Source: Caldilineaceae bacterium
GTDB lineage: Bacteria; Chloroflexota; Anaerolineae; Caldilineales; Caldilineaceae
Direction of reading: 5' to 3'
NCBI GenBank assembly: GCA_022842065.1
Contig: JALHQH010000021.1
Span: forward strand, 124,001 to 188,000
Length of the DNA stretch: 64,000 nucleotides
This document shows positions 7,761 through 15,522 of this stretch, in pieces. The notes beneath the pieces are model-generated. The model was not told the origin of the DNA. It searched no databases and saw nothing but the letters and a program-made list of their open reading frames with translations. The translations under genes were made by a program, and so were the position numbers. Numbering within the stretch: the stretch's first letter is position 1; every line of letters starts with the position of its first letter.

Positions 7761-8950
7761 TTGATCAAACCCAACCGGCCAAATTTCAACGCTATCTGGC
7801 CCGCAACCTGCACTATCTCACCCAACTGGTTGCCAGCGCCCAACCGCTGCCGGATGAAGCGCTGCGCGTGCAGGCCATGCACAGTTTGAGTTATGCCTTT
7901 GGCCTGCCCGATCTCTGGCCCGTGACGCGCCGGCTACTCTTAACCCTGGCCCCGAAGATGGAGCAGGCCGGCCATCGCAGCGAATGGCTGGTCTACCTGG
8001 AACAGGCGACGCAATTAAGCGAGCAACAGCAGGATTGGACGGCCGCGGCGGAATGGTATCTGCAACGGGGTCTGCTGCACCGCCTGTTGAGCGAATTTCC
8101 GCAGGCAATTGAACAGTTACAACAGAGTGTGAACCTTTGTCAACAGCACGGGGCCGGACACGCCCAGGCACAGGCCTTGAATGAACTGGCCTGGGTCGCC
8201 TATCTACAACAGCAAACCGCCCAGGCCACCGCCTATGTGGAGCAGGCGCTGGCACTGCTCGCCGCCGAAGATCCCGAACGAGCCATGTGCTATCGCGTGC
8301 AAGGCATGATCGCAATTACCCAAGAACGTTGGGTCGAGGCAGAAGGGTGGCACCGGCAAGCTTTAACCATTTTTGCAACACAGGGTGATGACCGGAAAGC
8401 CGCGTGGAGTCTGCAAAATCTGGCGTATGCGCTACGGGGGCAGAAGCGTTATGCGGAGGCGATTGAGTATTATGAGCAGGCGGGTGCGCTGTTACAGGAA
8501 CAGGGTGATCTCTATAACTGGTCGACGGTGCAGATGAATCTTGGTCTAGCCTATTACTATTCTGGTAGACCAGAAATTGCGATTAACTGCTATGCCGCGG
8601 CGCGATCAATTCCGAAGAGTCTGCTGGATGCATCCCAGCTAGCCCGATTATGTGTCAACACTGCCTTAGCGTTAATGAGTCTGGCGCAATTTGCGGAAGC
8701 AGAAAAGGAATTTCTGGAAGCCATTCAGTTATGTGCAAACACTGGCGCGACCGCGTGGCAGTTGAATGCAATGGATGGACTGGCCATGACCTATATTGGC
8801 TGGCAGAAATTCAATCAGGCAACCGAGGTGCTAAAACAAGCAGTGGTGGAATTACCTAGCGTAACAGGTGCACCAAACTACACCTATTTATACAATTCCC
8901 TTCATCAGCATCTGGAGGAAGCCCAGCGTGGCTTACATCCCAGCGGGTGA
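7751..8950 (+). CDS. TPR-repeat protein, probable sensor half of the split STAND protein
   Basis: 399 aa of helical repeats with TPR periodicity: WYLQRGLLHRLLSEFPQAIE, ALNELAWVAYLQQQTAQATA, QNLAYALRGQKRYAEAIEYY and NLGLAYYYSGRPEIAINCYA. It begins inside the end of the NB-ARC gene, which points to translational coupling or a frameshift between the two halves of one STAND protein. The first 55 residues are the source of the degraded duplicate at 6708-6800. TPRs in such proteins bind ligands or partner effectors; the partner here is unknown. Confidence 0.78.
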   Translation: MAVIDQTQPAKFQRYLARNLHYLTQLVASAQPLPDEALRVQAMHSLSYAFGLPDLWPVTRRLLLTLAPKMEQAGHRSEWLVYLEQATQLSEQQQDWTAAAEWYLQRGLLHRLLSEFPQAIEQLQQSVNLCQQHGAGHAQAQALNELAWVAYLQQQTAQATAYVEQALALLAAEDPERAMCYRVQGMIAITQERWVEAEGWHRQALTIFATQGDDRKAAWSLQNLAYALRGQKRYAEAIEYYEQAGALLQEQGDLYNWSTVQMNLGLAYYYSGRPEIAINCYAAARSIPKSLLDASQLARLCVNTALALMSLAQFAEAEKEFLEAIQLCANTGATAWQLNAMDGLAMTYIGWQKFNQATEVLKQAVVELPSVTGAPNYTYLYNSLHQHLEEAQRGLHPSG

Positions 8951-8980
8951 AACAGTATAAGACATACTGGGCTTCCTTTT
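8916..8980 (+). terminator. Intrinsic terminator at the end of the TPR gene
   Basis: AGGAAGCCCAG (8916-8926) pairs with CTGGGCTTCCT (8967-8977), and the T-run continues to 8980. The left arm lies inside the last codons of the TPR gene. Confidence 0.6.
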
Positions 8981-8989
8981 GGCTATGCT

Positions 8990-9130
8990 TTAGCAACCAC
9001 CTCCCATACCCTGACAGGCATGCGCAATCGTCGTAAACCAGGGGCTCGCGACAGCGATGCAGGCCAACACACCTAGAGTGGCCCAAACAATCAGACGATG
9101 ACTTTGTTTGACGGATACACGGTTGTTCAT
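8990..9130 (-). CDS. Small exported peptide ending in CQGMGGGC
   Basis: 46 aa starting MNNRVSVKQSHRLIVW, with AAGGAG seven bases before the ATG, which is one of the clearest ribosome sites in the window. A basic N-terminus and a single hydrophobic helix (LGVLACIAVASPWF) are followed by an Ala-rich IAHA cleavage-like site and the tail CQGMGGGC. It could be a secreted two-cysteine peptide, a metal-binding peptide or a membrane micro-protein. No processing enzyme is adjacent. Confidence 0.6.
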   Translation of the reverse strand: MNNRVSVKQSHRLIVWATLGVLACIAVASPWFTTIAHACQGMGGGC

Positions 9131-9251
9131 CTCAATGCTCCTTGTTTGCAAATCAGGGAGTTTATTGAGTTCGGGAATTCCACCGCGGGCGCGGCGCACG
9201 TGCTTTCCCCAATCAACCCATTCGTAGTGTAGTAAGTCAGGTGAATGGTGC

Positions 9252-9357
9252 TGCGCAAGGTTGGCCAGTCGACACAGCCAACGATTGCACAGCCTTGCGC
9301 ACCTGCTTAGGTTGCTTCAGGGGGCGAACAAGGCGCCTGTTCGGACCGACCTGAAGC
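9252..9357. repeat. Two hairpins at the 3' end of the 9.3-kb minus-strand gene
   Basis: TGCGCAAGG (9252-9260) pairs with 9293-9301. Nested pairs GCTTCAGG/CCTGAAGC and CGAACA/TGTTCG lie at 9314-9357, inside the last codons of the gene. No clear T-run; these may protect the 3' end or be repeat remnants. Confidence 0.4.
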
Positions 9358-9765
9358 GGTAGAACCACTATAACATGATTCAGCGTTAGCAACTTGCCGA
9401 AAATCGGCAACGGTGGTTGGTGCTGGCACGGCCACCTGGCCAAAGATTGCCGCCTCGTGGGGCAAGGGATATAACCCTTGGATCAGCAACCAATGACGCG
9501 CTTCAGCCGGGCTAATCACCTGGAGTTGGAGCAGAGCGTGCGCCAGATCGACATACTCTTCACGGTTCTTGGGGCCGCGGTATTCCCGTTTGCCTGGGGC
9601 ACTGTTGCGCCAGCGGGTGAGGGTAAATTCAGTGAAACTTAGTGTACGCCCGCCGTGCAACGACTGGCGATTGAGCACCGCCGCCCAATGAACATCAGTC
9701 CACGGTCGGCGGTCAAGGAAGTGGCGTAGCTGAGTACGCCAAGCGGTGGTGCTGTAGAGAGCCAT
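9307..9765 (-). CDS. Paralogue of the 6.3-kb STAND-associated domain protein
   Basis: 152 aa starting MALYSTTAWRTQLRHF. It shares with the 6329-6676 protein the segments FTEFTLTRW, REYRGPKNREEYVDLAHALL and WLLIQGLYPLPHEAAIFGQ. After this domain comes a low-complexity tail (VADFRQVANAESCYSGSTAS) overlapping hairpin repeats, so the C-terminus is probably not native. It lies in opposite orientation to the STAND genes, framing them with its paralogue. Function unknown; probable adaptor domain of a STAND effector. Confidence 0.6.
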   Translation of the reverse strand: MALYSTTAWRTQLRHFLDRRPWTDVHWAAVLNRQSLHGGRTLSFTEFTLTRWRNSAPGKREYRGPKNREEYVDLAHALLQLQVISPAEARHWLLIQGLYPLPHEAAIFGQVAVPAPTTVADFRQVANAESCYSGSTASGRSEQAPCSPPEAT

Positions 9766-9803
9766 AGGTTTTCGCAGACGCTCCTTTGCATATCGTAGTG
9801 AAA

Positions 9804-9842
9804 AAAAATCACGATGCAGCCGTCAGAGATCTGCTGCATCGT
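9804..9842 (-). terminator. Intrinsic terminator, minus strand
   Basis: TCACGATGCAG pairs with GCTGCATCGTGA across a 13-nt loop. Read on the minus strand it is followed by eight T residues. It would end transcription coming from the FG-GAP gene at 9992-10573. Confidence 0.6.
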
Positions 9843-9868
9843 GAGCTGAATTTTTATTATTGAAGCGA

Positions 9869-9960
9869 AGGGTCTGTCCAAACGTAAGGTATCTGATTTT
9901 AGACCGATTTACTCTGGTAACGTCACGCAAAATTCACTAGGTTATTTCTGGACAGACCCT
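9869..9960. mobile_element. Short MITE with AGGGTCTGTCCA ends
   Basis: Perfect 12-bp terminal inverted repeats AGGGTCTGTCCA (9869-9880 and 9949-9960) around about 70 bases. Ends of the GGTCTGTCCA type are common in transposase-dependent insertion sequences, so this is probably a non-autonomous derivative or a fused pair of ends. No transposase is present. Confidence 0.55.
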
Positions 9961-9991
9961 AAATCACTGAGCGGCTTGATAAGCGCTATTT

Positions 9992-10573
9992 CTAAGTTTG
10001 CCGAGTAATGAGTGGTAGATAAACTGAATAGGCCTTAGAAGCTGCCGTTGTTGCGCAATTGACACCAGCACCGCCACGTCCACACATATCGGCTTTGCCG
10101 TCGCCATTGATGTCGGGGAACTGAATGGTGCTGTAATAAGCTGGGCTGCTGTCCCAACCGTTGCCGTCGCTGAAATTGTCGCTCCAAATCGAGGTTGTGC
10201 CAAAGGCAGCACCGGTGGAGAGTGCGCAGTTGACGCCAGCACCGCCGCGACCACACATATCGGCTTTGCCGTCACCATTGATGTCGGGGAACTGAATGGT
10301 GCTGTAATAAGCTGGGCTGCTGTCCCAGCCGTTGCCGTCACTGAAATTGTCACTCCAGAGTGAAACGGGTGTAAATTGGTTGTGATCTGAGCTAGACAAA
10401 ACTGAATTTTCTCTGAAACTAGATTCTGCACTGGTTAATAGGTTGGAGGTTTGAGTCCAGGGTGTTTCCTGTGCTGAGTTAGCTTGCACAGATAAATTGA
10501 TCTGCGAAATAAGCAATGATGCGATAGTGACTACGCCCATCAAAACGGTGTTGATTACTTTACTTCTGATCAT
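9992..10573 (-). CDS. Secreted protein with two FG-GAP/VCBS-like repeats
   Basis: 193 aa. It has a signal peptide (VLMGVVTIASLLISQINLSV), then two almost identical blocks of about 57 residues each carrying the calcium-loop motif FPDINGDGKADMCGRGGAG. The nucleotide repeats are at about 10048-10190 and 10220-10360. The C-terminus VYLPLITRQT carries the YLPL tail also seen on two other exported proteins in this window. Probably a cell-surface protein; ligand unknown. Only two blades remain of what is normally a longer propeller, so it may be a shortened copy. Confidence 0.75.
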   Translation of the reverse strand: MIRSKVINTVLMGVVTIASLLISQINLSVQANSAQETPWTQTSNLLTSAESSFRENSVLSSSDHNQFTPVSLWSDNFSDGNGWDSSPAYYSTIQFPDINGDGKADMCGRGGAGVNCALSTGAAFGTTSIWSDNFSDGNGWDSSPAYYSTIQFPDINGDGKADMCGRGGAGVNCATTAASKAYSVYLPLITRQT

Positions 10574-10626
10574 GACTTTTCTCCCCTTCGAGTGACTAGA
10601 ATATTTGATTAGTGTGAAAAATATGT

Positions 10627-11087
10627 CTAACCGTAATCTGCATAATCATTCACGACTTTCGTCCCCGCAAGCAGATCGTGGATGCAGCGCCGATCTTCGC
10701 GAAAAATACAAAGGGTATCAATGGTGGCAAAAAGTTGGCCGATCACAGGAATTAGCGAAAGGACAAAGATGATTGGCCCACGTAGCAGGAAATGTTGCAA
10801 CAGACTCGGATGGACACCCACATCCGCCGTGACAATGCGAATTTTCAAAACTTTTTTGCCCAGGATCTGCCCATTGTGGAACAGGGAATAGCCCTGTACA
10901 CTGAAGAGCAGCAGCAACCCCGCCAACAGCCAAACCGGGTTGGGGGAAGCTTCGGGTAATTTCTCGGGTTGGGCCAGATAAGCCGGTGCCATTGCCAGCA
11001 GAAGCAAGCTGGTGTCGATCAGGCTAACCAACGCGTCGCCCGATTCGCAAGCCAGTGATAGCGTGGCGAAGATGAGATGGTGGACAT
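10627..11087 (-). pseudogene. RDD-family membrane protein, frameshifted near its N-terminus
   Basis: The RDD hallmark is seen as LVSLIDTSLLLLAMAP, LGKKVLKIRIV and REDRRCIHDLLAGTKVV, with three to four hydrophobic segments. The natural start is ATG 11087, preceded by GGAG, giving MSTISSSPRYHWLANRATR and then a stop after WLA. The RDD domain continues in another frame from about 11030. Either one or more bases are lost near 11029-11034 or this is a sequencing error. An alternative start at 11184 would restore an open frame but gives a non-family N-terminus. Confidence 0.6.
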
Positions 11088-11222
11088 GGTTTTCTCCGTT
11101 CTTGGTGCGATTGTTACTGATAGGATTGGGTCGTAGATTTGACCTTCTATAGATAGAAAGTGGGTTCCACAGAAAAATCGGCATGAAGTTTTTACCAATT
11201 TTGCTTTAATCCCAAGCACAAA

Positions 11223-11264
11223 AACAGGAAGAGGCGCACCAACTTCGGTGCGCCTCTTCCTGTT
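11223..11264. terminator. Strong hairpin after the NHL-protease gene
   Basis: AACAGGAAGAGGCGCACC (11223-11240) is the perfect complement of 11247-11264 with a 6-nt loop. It sits 27 bases beyond the stop of the minus-strand gene ending at 11291. T-rich sequence flanks it on both sides, so it can act on the minus strand. Confidence 0.7.
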
Positions 11265-11290
11265 CTATTCATTTACGGACAGTTGGTTTC

Positions 11291-14200
11291 CTACCGCATC
11301 ACGAGCGGCAAGTAGACAAAGTCATCTGTACCATCCAATGGTGCCGACGGCGGCAACGGCGCATCTAACGGTGTACCAGCGCTGGGGGTGCCATAGGCAG
11401 CTTGCAGGAACTCATCCCAACGACTAACACGCGTAAAGTCAAAGCTTTTATGCCCCAGATAATCAGCATAAATCTGCGTATAGGCGACAACCTGACTAGC
11501 GCCATGCACTGCTGTACTGCTGTTGGCAGCGTTGTGCAATGCCTGAAGGCGTGGTTGGCCTTCGAGCGGATAATAGATCGACAACCCGTGCGCGCCACTT
11601 AAGTTGATCGCGGCACCGTCGGCATACTTGGCTGGTAATTGACCACTTTGTATACGGCTTGTCCAGATAACCCGATCGGCATCAGCGCGTTGCAATTCGT
11701 TGATTAACTTTTGTGCCAGCGCTGTAATTTCCGGGTTGAGCGCCGCGGCATGGAGGCGCGACAGCCAATCAAGAAGATCGATGTAATAGTCGATGGGGCT
11801 ATTGGTAAAGGTGCTGTTGCTATCAAAGAATTGGCTCTGTTCACGTAGCGTCGTGATTTTTGCATGGCGCGTGCGGTTTGTATCATCGTTATTGAGCCAA
11901 GCGCCCAAGCGCGCCGCCAACTCATCCACCCCGTTGCGCACCGGCTCAATGCGCGCCAGATTTAAGGCGGCTAGCGTTGCCGGTAGCTGACGGCTTTTCG
12001 CCAACTCGCCATAGCGCTGGACCACTTGATAGGCTAGATCGGCCGGTTGGGGGTAGCTGCCGGCATAGCGGGCATAATCAGCATAGGCGAAAAAGTTCCA
12101 GCCCAGATATTGCGAAGCGATCAAAAACTTGACCTTGTTACGCACCTGATAGGCAAAATCCAACAATGCCATGCTACACGCGTCCAGATGCAAAATATCG
12201 ACCGGCAACACATCGGTGCGGTTCAATGCCTGGCGCACCTCAGCTGCGGTTAGGTAGGCGCTACCGTCGGCGGCGGTGGTGTGATCCCAAGCCAGACCGC
12301 GCATGCCATCCCCATGATCAGCAATGGCTAGGTAGTAATGATCAGCGGGGAGTTGTTGCTGACCGGCAGCAATAAAGTCACCCAGGGTTTCGCTGGCATC
12401 CATCGCTAACTCAGCCGGCGTGAAGCCCGACACCTCCTCCATCTCTCCGCCAAAGCGTTTGCTATAACGATGGGCGGTGGTTTTGTAACCATCCACCTGT
12501 ACAAAGAATTGTACACAGGCGTGGTCTACGGTTGCTAAATCACTTCGAGACTGCAAATAAGCACCGAACAAACTTTCATTGTCGTTATAATCTGCGTCTA
12601 GATAGAGTAGGAAGGTCCACAAGCCTCCTGCCGGACAGCTGGTTGGCGGTGGTGGCGGCGGTTGCACTGGATCTGGCATTGGCGTTGGTGTGAGTGGTGG
12701 TTGGGGACGCCGGTGTTCGACAAAGATCAACACGGTTACCGGCGCGGACCACTCCCCTTCATTATCTTGGACACGTAATTGCAAACGATGCACCCCAGCG
12801 CCAAGTGTATTCGCCGTCGTCGGGCCGGCGGTGGTGGGAATTGCGAAAATGGGCGAAGTAGTCGTCAACGTCAATCCTCGATCAGAAGACCATTGATAGG
12901 CTACGATTTGATTGGTTACATCACCATCTTGTCCTGCGCCTGTCACCGTTAACCTATCACCGGGGTGGAGTTCTACACTCGACAGATGAACGATCGTCGC
13001 GATAGGCGCGCTGACCGCCATCGGCACAAAATGTTGCACCCGGCTGTAGGTCCAGTCGCTGACATACAAACGCCCCTTACTATCTAACGCCACCCCTTCC
13101 GGCAATTGAAAGAGGCCGTCGCCATAGCCCTTACCGCCATACGCGGCCAGACATTGGCCGGTTGTGCTATCCACTTTAATTACACGACTGTTGCCCCGAT
13201 CTGCGACATAGAGGTTGTGTCCAGGATCAACGACTAACCCATAGGGCTGACGCAGCGCGGTCGTTGATTGCCGGCTGCACGCCGTCGTCGCCGGGAGCGT
13301 CTGCCAGGCAACAATGGGGCTGATTTGCTGATTGGCAAAGGCTAGTTTCACCAGGCGGTTGTTGCCTGTATCTGCCAGATAGACCACGACGGCGTTGGGA
13401 TAGGCCGGATCGTTTTCATCAATGGCAATGCCTTGGGGATTGAGCAAGGTTGGTGGCGTCAGGGTGCTCGCGCTCATAAATTCTGTCACTTTGGTCAACG
13501 TCGTGGGACTCTCCTCCCGATAGATGACCAGGCGGTTGTTGCGTTCGTCGGCCATGTAGATATAGCCCTGGCTGTCCACAGCCAGATCGACATAGCCACT
13601 AAAAACTGAAGTTGCGCCAATCGTTCCCTTCCACGGCCCGCCGTTGCGCACCAGTTGACGGCCATCGGCGCTGACAGTATACCGGGTGAGATCACGAGGG
13701 AAACCAGGGTCCATCACCCATAACTGCCCTTGTGGGTCAACCGTTAGCTTCCAGGGTGTCCAATTCGCCTCTTTGCCGGTGTCTGTGTAGGTCCAGCGAT
13801 TGACCAGCGTGTCGGTGATGATCAAGGCAATGCTTGCATCAGCCACAAAGAGATGATCCTGTAAGGGGCCGGTATGGAGTAAGGCCAGATCATGCGGTTG
13901 ATAAAGCTGTTGCGCGCTGTCATCAACGCTACCCCACGGCGCTAGGAAATTGCCTTGCGTATCAACTCTTGCCACTCGATGCTTGGTCTGATCAGCGATG
14001 TAGAGGGTATTGCCCTCAATCGTCATACCCAGCGCACCGTTGAGCAATGTTTCGTTGGCCGTGGGATAGTTCCATTGTTGCAAGAGTTGGCCTTCAGCAC
14101 GCAGTGCGCTGATCCGTGGTGCGCCGACATTGCCATTGGCCGGTAGATCGGCCAGATAGACTTTGTTCGCACTATCGACGGCGATGCCAAAGGGAAAAAG

Positions 14201-15274
14201 GATAGCTGTGGTCGGTGAAAAAGGGAGTGGTTCACCGGTGCTGCTAAAACGATAGACCGGCGTGGTGCCATAGGTCGTGACATAGACCTCACCCGATGGT
14301 GCAATCGCAAGCTGTTTAGGGTCAACAAAGTTACCCCACCGGCCCAGATATGCACCATCTTGATTGTATTTATAGATTTGGCTCGAAAGGACAAGAACAT
14401 TGCCGGTGCTGTCAACCGCGACATCGGCCGGCGCACCAAAAAAATTGGTTTGCAATTCCGTTTGATCCCAAATCGCTTTCCGTTGGCCGTCGCTATCATA
14501 AAGGGTGATGCGTTGATTGGCAATGTCAGATATGTAGACGGTATCCGTCCGCTTATCAATTGCGATTCCATACGGTTCCGCCCACTGATCAACATTATTC
14601 CCCTGTGTTTTTTGCCAATGAGGCCGCGCTAATATTGCCCCACTTTGGCTAAAGACCTGGACGCGAAAACCCAAATGGTCAATCACATAAAGATTGCCTT
14701 GACTATCACTGGCGATATCGCGCGGGATGCGAAATTTTCCGACTGCAGGACTTTCGTTCACCTGACCACCCACAGCCAGCACATCCGAATCATAGATCAG
14801 GAGATCCAGACGCTGTCCACCAGATTGCACCTGATACTGTCGCGGTGTGCTGTCGATGCCACTGTAACGGGCCGTCAGTGTAATAAACTCGCCGGGGGCG
14901 ATACGAAAGGAACTGAGGTCAACGGTATAGTAGGGATTGGGTTCCAAGCCAGCTTGATAGGTTGTGGTTGTCGTAATGACAGCACCACTCGCCGTGTCAA
15001 TAATCACCTCAGCATTCAGCATGGGTTGACCTTCGACAAAGACGAAACCGCTAATGCAGCAAACGGGCTGTTCTTCACCAGCTGGTGTACCACCAATACA
15101 ACCAGGTGGTAGGGGATCATCGAATGTGCGCGGTTCGGTTGTCACTGCTGCGGCTTGAAGGCGGGCAGCACCAAGTGAGCCCCCCCATCGGTATATCACG
15201 GCAATGCCGCTGATGCTCAACAAAATAAAGCAAAACAAGGTAAGGATAATCGAACGTAATGAGCGATGGAACAT
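11291..15274 (-). CDS. Exported NHL-propeller protein fused to a clostripain-family (C11) protease
   Basis: 1327 aa. A signal/anchor helix (IILTLFCFILLSISGIAVI) is followed by a beta-sandwich-like segment. Next are many NHL repeats (about residues 160-760; examples GIAIDKRTDTVYISD, GVALDSKGRLYVSDW), a PKD-like domain (about 775-870), and a Pro-rich linker. The protease domain has ADHGDGMRG (catalytic His, about 988) and LDACSMALL (catalytic Cys, about 1031). The protein ends FVYLPLVMR. GAAGGAGGAAC precedes the ATG. The propeller probably binds a surface ligand and positions a Lys/Arg-specific cysteine protease outside the cell; this is inference from the fold. The domain combination is unusual. 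Confidence 0.85.
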   Translation of the reverse strand: MFHRSLRSIILTLFCFILLSISGIAVIYRWGGSLGAARLQAAAVTTEPRTFDDPLPPGCIGGTPAGEEQPVCCISGFVFVEGQPMLNAEVIIDTASGAVITTTTTYQAGLEPNPYYTVDLSSFRIAPGEFITLTARYSGIDSTPRQYQVQSGGQRLDLLIYDSDVLAVGGQVNESPAVGKFRIPRDIASDSQGNLYVIDHLGFRVQVFSQSGAILARPHWQKTQGNNVDQWAEPYGIAIDKRTDTVYISDIANQRITLYDSDGQRKAIWDQTELQTNFFGAPADVAVDSTGNVLVLSSQIYKYNQDGAYLGRWGNFVDPKQLAIAPSGEVYVTTYGTTPVYRFSSTGEPLPFSPTTAILFPFGIAVDSANKVYLADLPANGNVGAPRISALRAEGQLLQQWNYPTANETLLNGALGMTIEGNTLYIADQTKHRVARVDTQGNFLAPWGSVDDSAQQLYQPHDLALLHTGPLQDHLFVADASIALIITDTLVNRWTYTDTGKEANWTPWKLTVDPQGQLWVMDPGFPRDLTRYTVSADGRQLVRNGGPWKGTIGATSVFSGYVDLAVDSQGYIYMADERNNRLVIYREESPTTLTKVTEFMSASTLTPPTLLNPQGIAIDENDPAYPNAVVVYLADTGNNRLVKLAFANQQISPIVAWQTLPATTACSRQSTTALRQPYGLVVDPGHNLYVADRGNSRVIKVDSTTGQCLAAYGGKGYGDGLFQLPEGVALDSKGRLYVSDWTYSRVQHFVPMAVSAPIATIVHLSSVELHPGDRLTVTGAGQDGDVTNQIVAYQWSSDRGLTLTTTSPIFAIPTTAGPTTANTLGAGVHRLQLRVQDNEGEWSAPVTVLIFVEHRRPQPPLTPTPMPDPVQPPPPPPTSCPAGGLWTFLLYLDADYNDNESLFGAYLQSRSDLATVDHACVQFFVQVDGYKTTAHRYSKRFGGEMEEVSGFTPAELAMDASETLGDFIAAGQQQLPADHYYLAIADHGDGMRGLAWDHTTAADGSAYLTAAEVRQALNRTDVLPVDILHLDACSMALLDFAYQVRNKVKFLIASQYLGWNFFAYADYARYAGSYPQPADLAYQVVQRYGELAKSRQLPATLAALNLARIEPVRNGVDELAARLGAWLNNDDTNRTRHAKITTLREQSQFFDSNSTFTNSPIDYYIDLLDWLSRLHAAALNPEITALAQKLINELQRADADRVIWTSRIQSGQLPAKYADGAAINLSGAHGLSIYYPLEGQPRLQALHNAANSSTAVHGASQVVAYTQIYADYLGHKSFDFTRVSRWDEFLQAAYGTPSAGTPLDAPLPPSAPLDGTDDFVYLPLVMR

Positions 15275-15300
15275 GGTTCCTCCTTCTTTTTTGGGCGGTA

Positions 15301-15360
15301 TAGCACAAATTGTGTAAATGCTAACTTTTCCAGTGTATCTTCCGCTTTATACACAATTTG
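15301..15360. repeat. Inverted repeat related to the one at 5.3 kb
   Basis: CAAATTGTGTA (15306-15316) pairs with 15350-15360. Bases 15301-15319 match 5363-5381 on the opposite strand. It lies 27 bases upstream of the NHL-protease gene and could include its promoter region. Nothing else is evident in 15361-15522. Confidence 0.5.
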
Positions 15361-15522
15361 GCATACTGCCTTTCTGGGGTGAAGCAGATCGTTGATACAA
15401 GGGACGCTTTAGATGGTGGTAACTTATGGCAGAAACAGAATGCATTACTGGCCTGCGCTAGCACCCTTGCTATTTTATAGAAAGCGCGCTGCTGAAAAAT
15501 ATCGGCATGGAAAATGCGGAAG

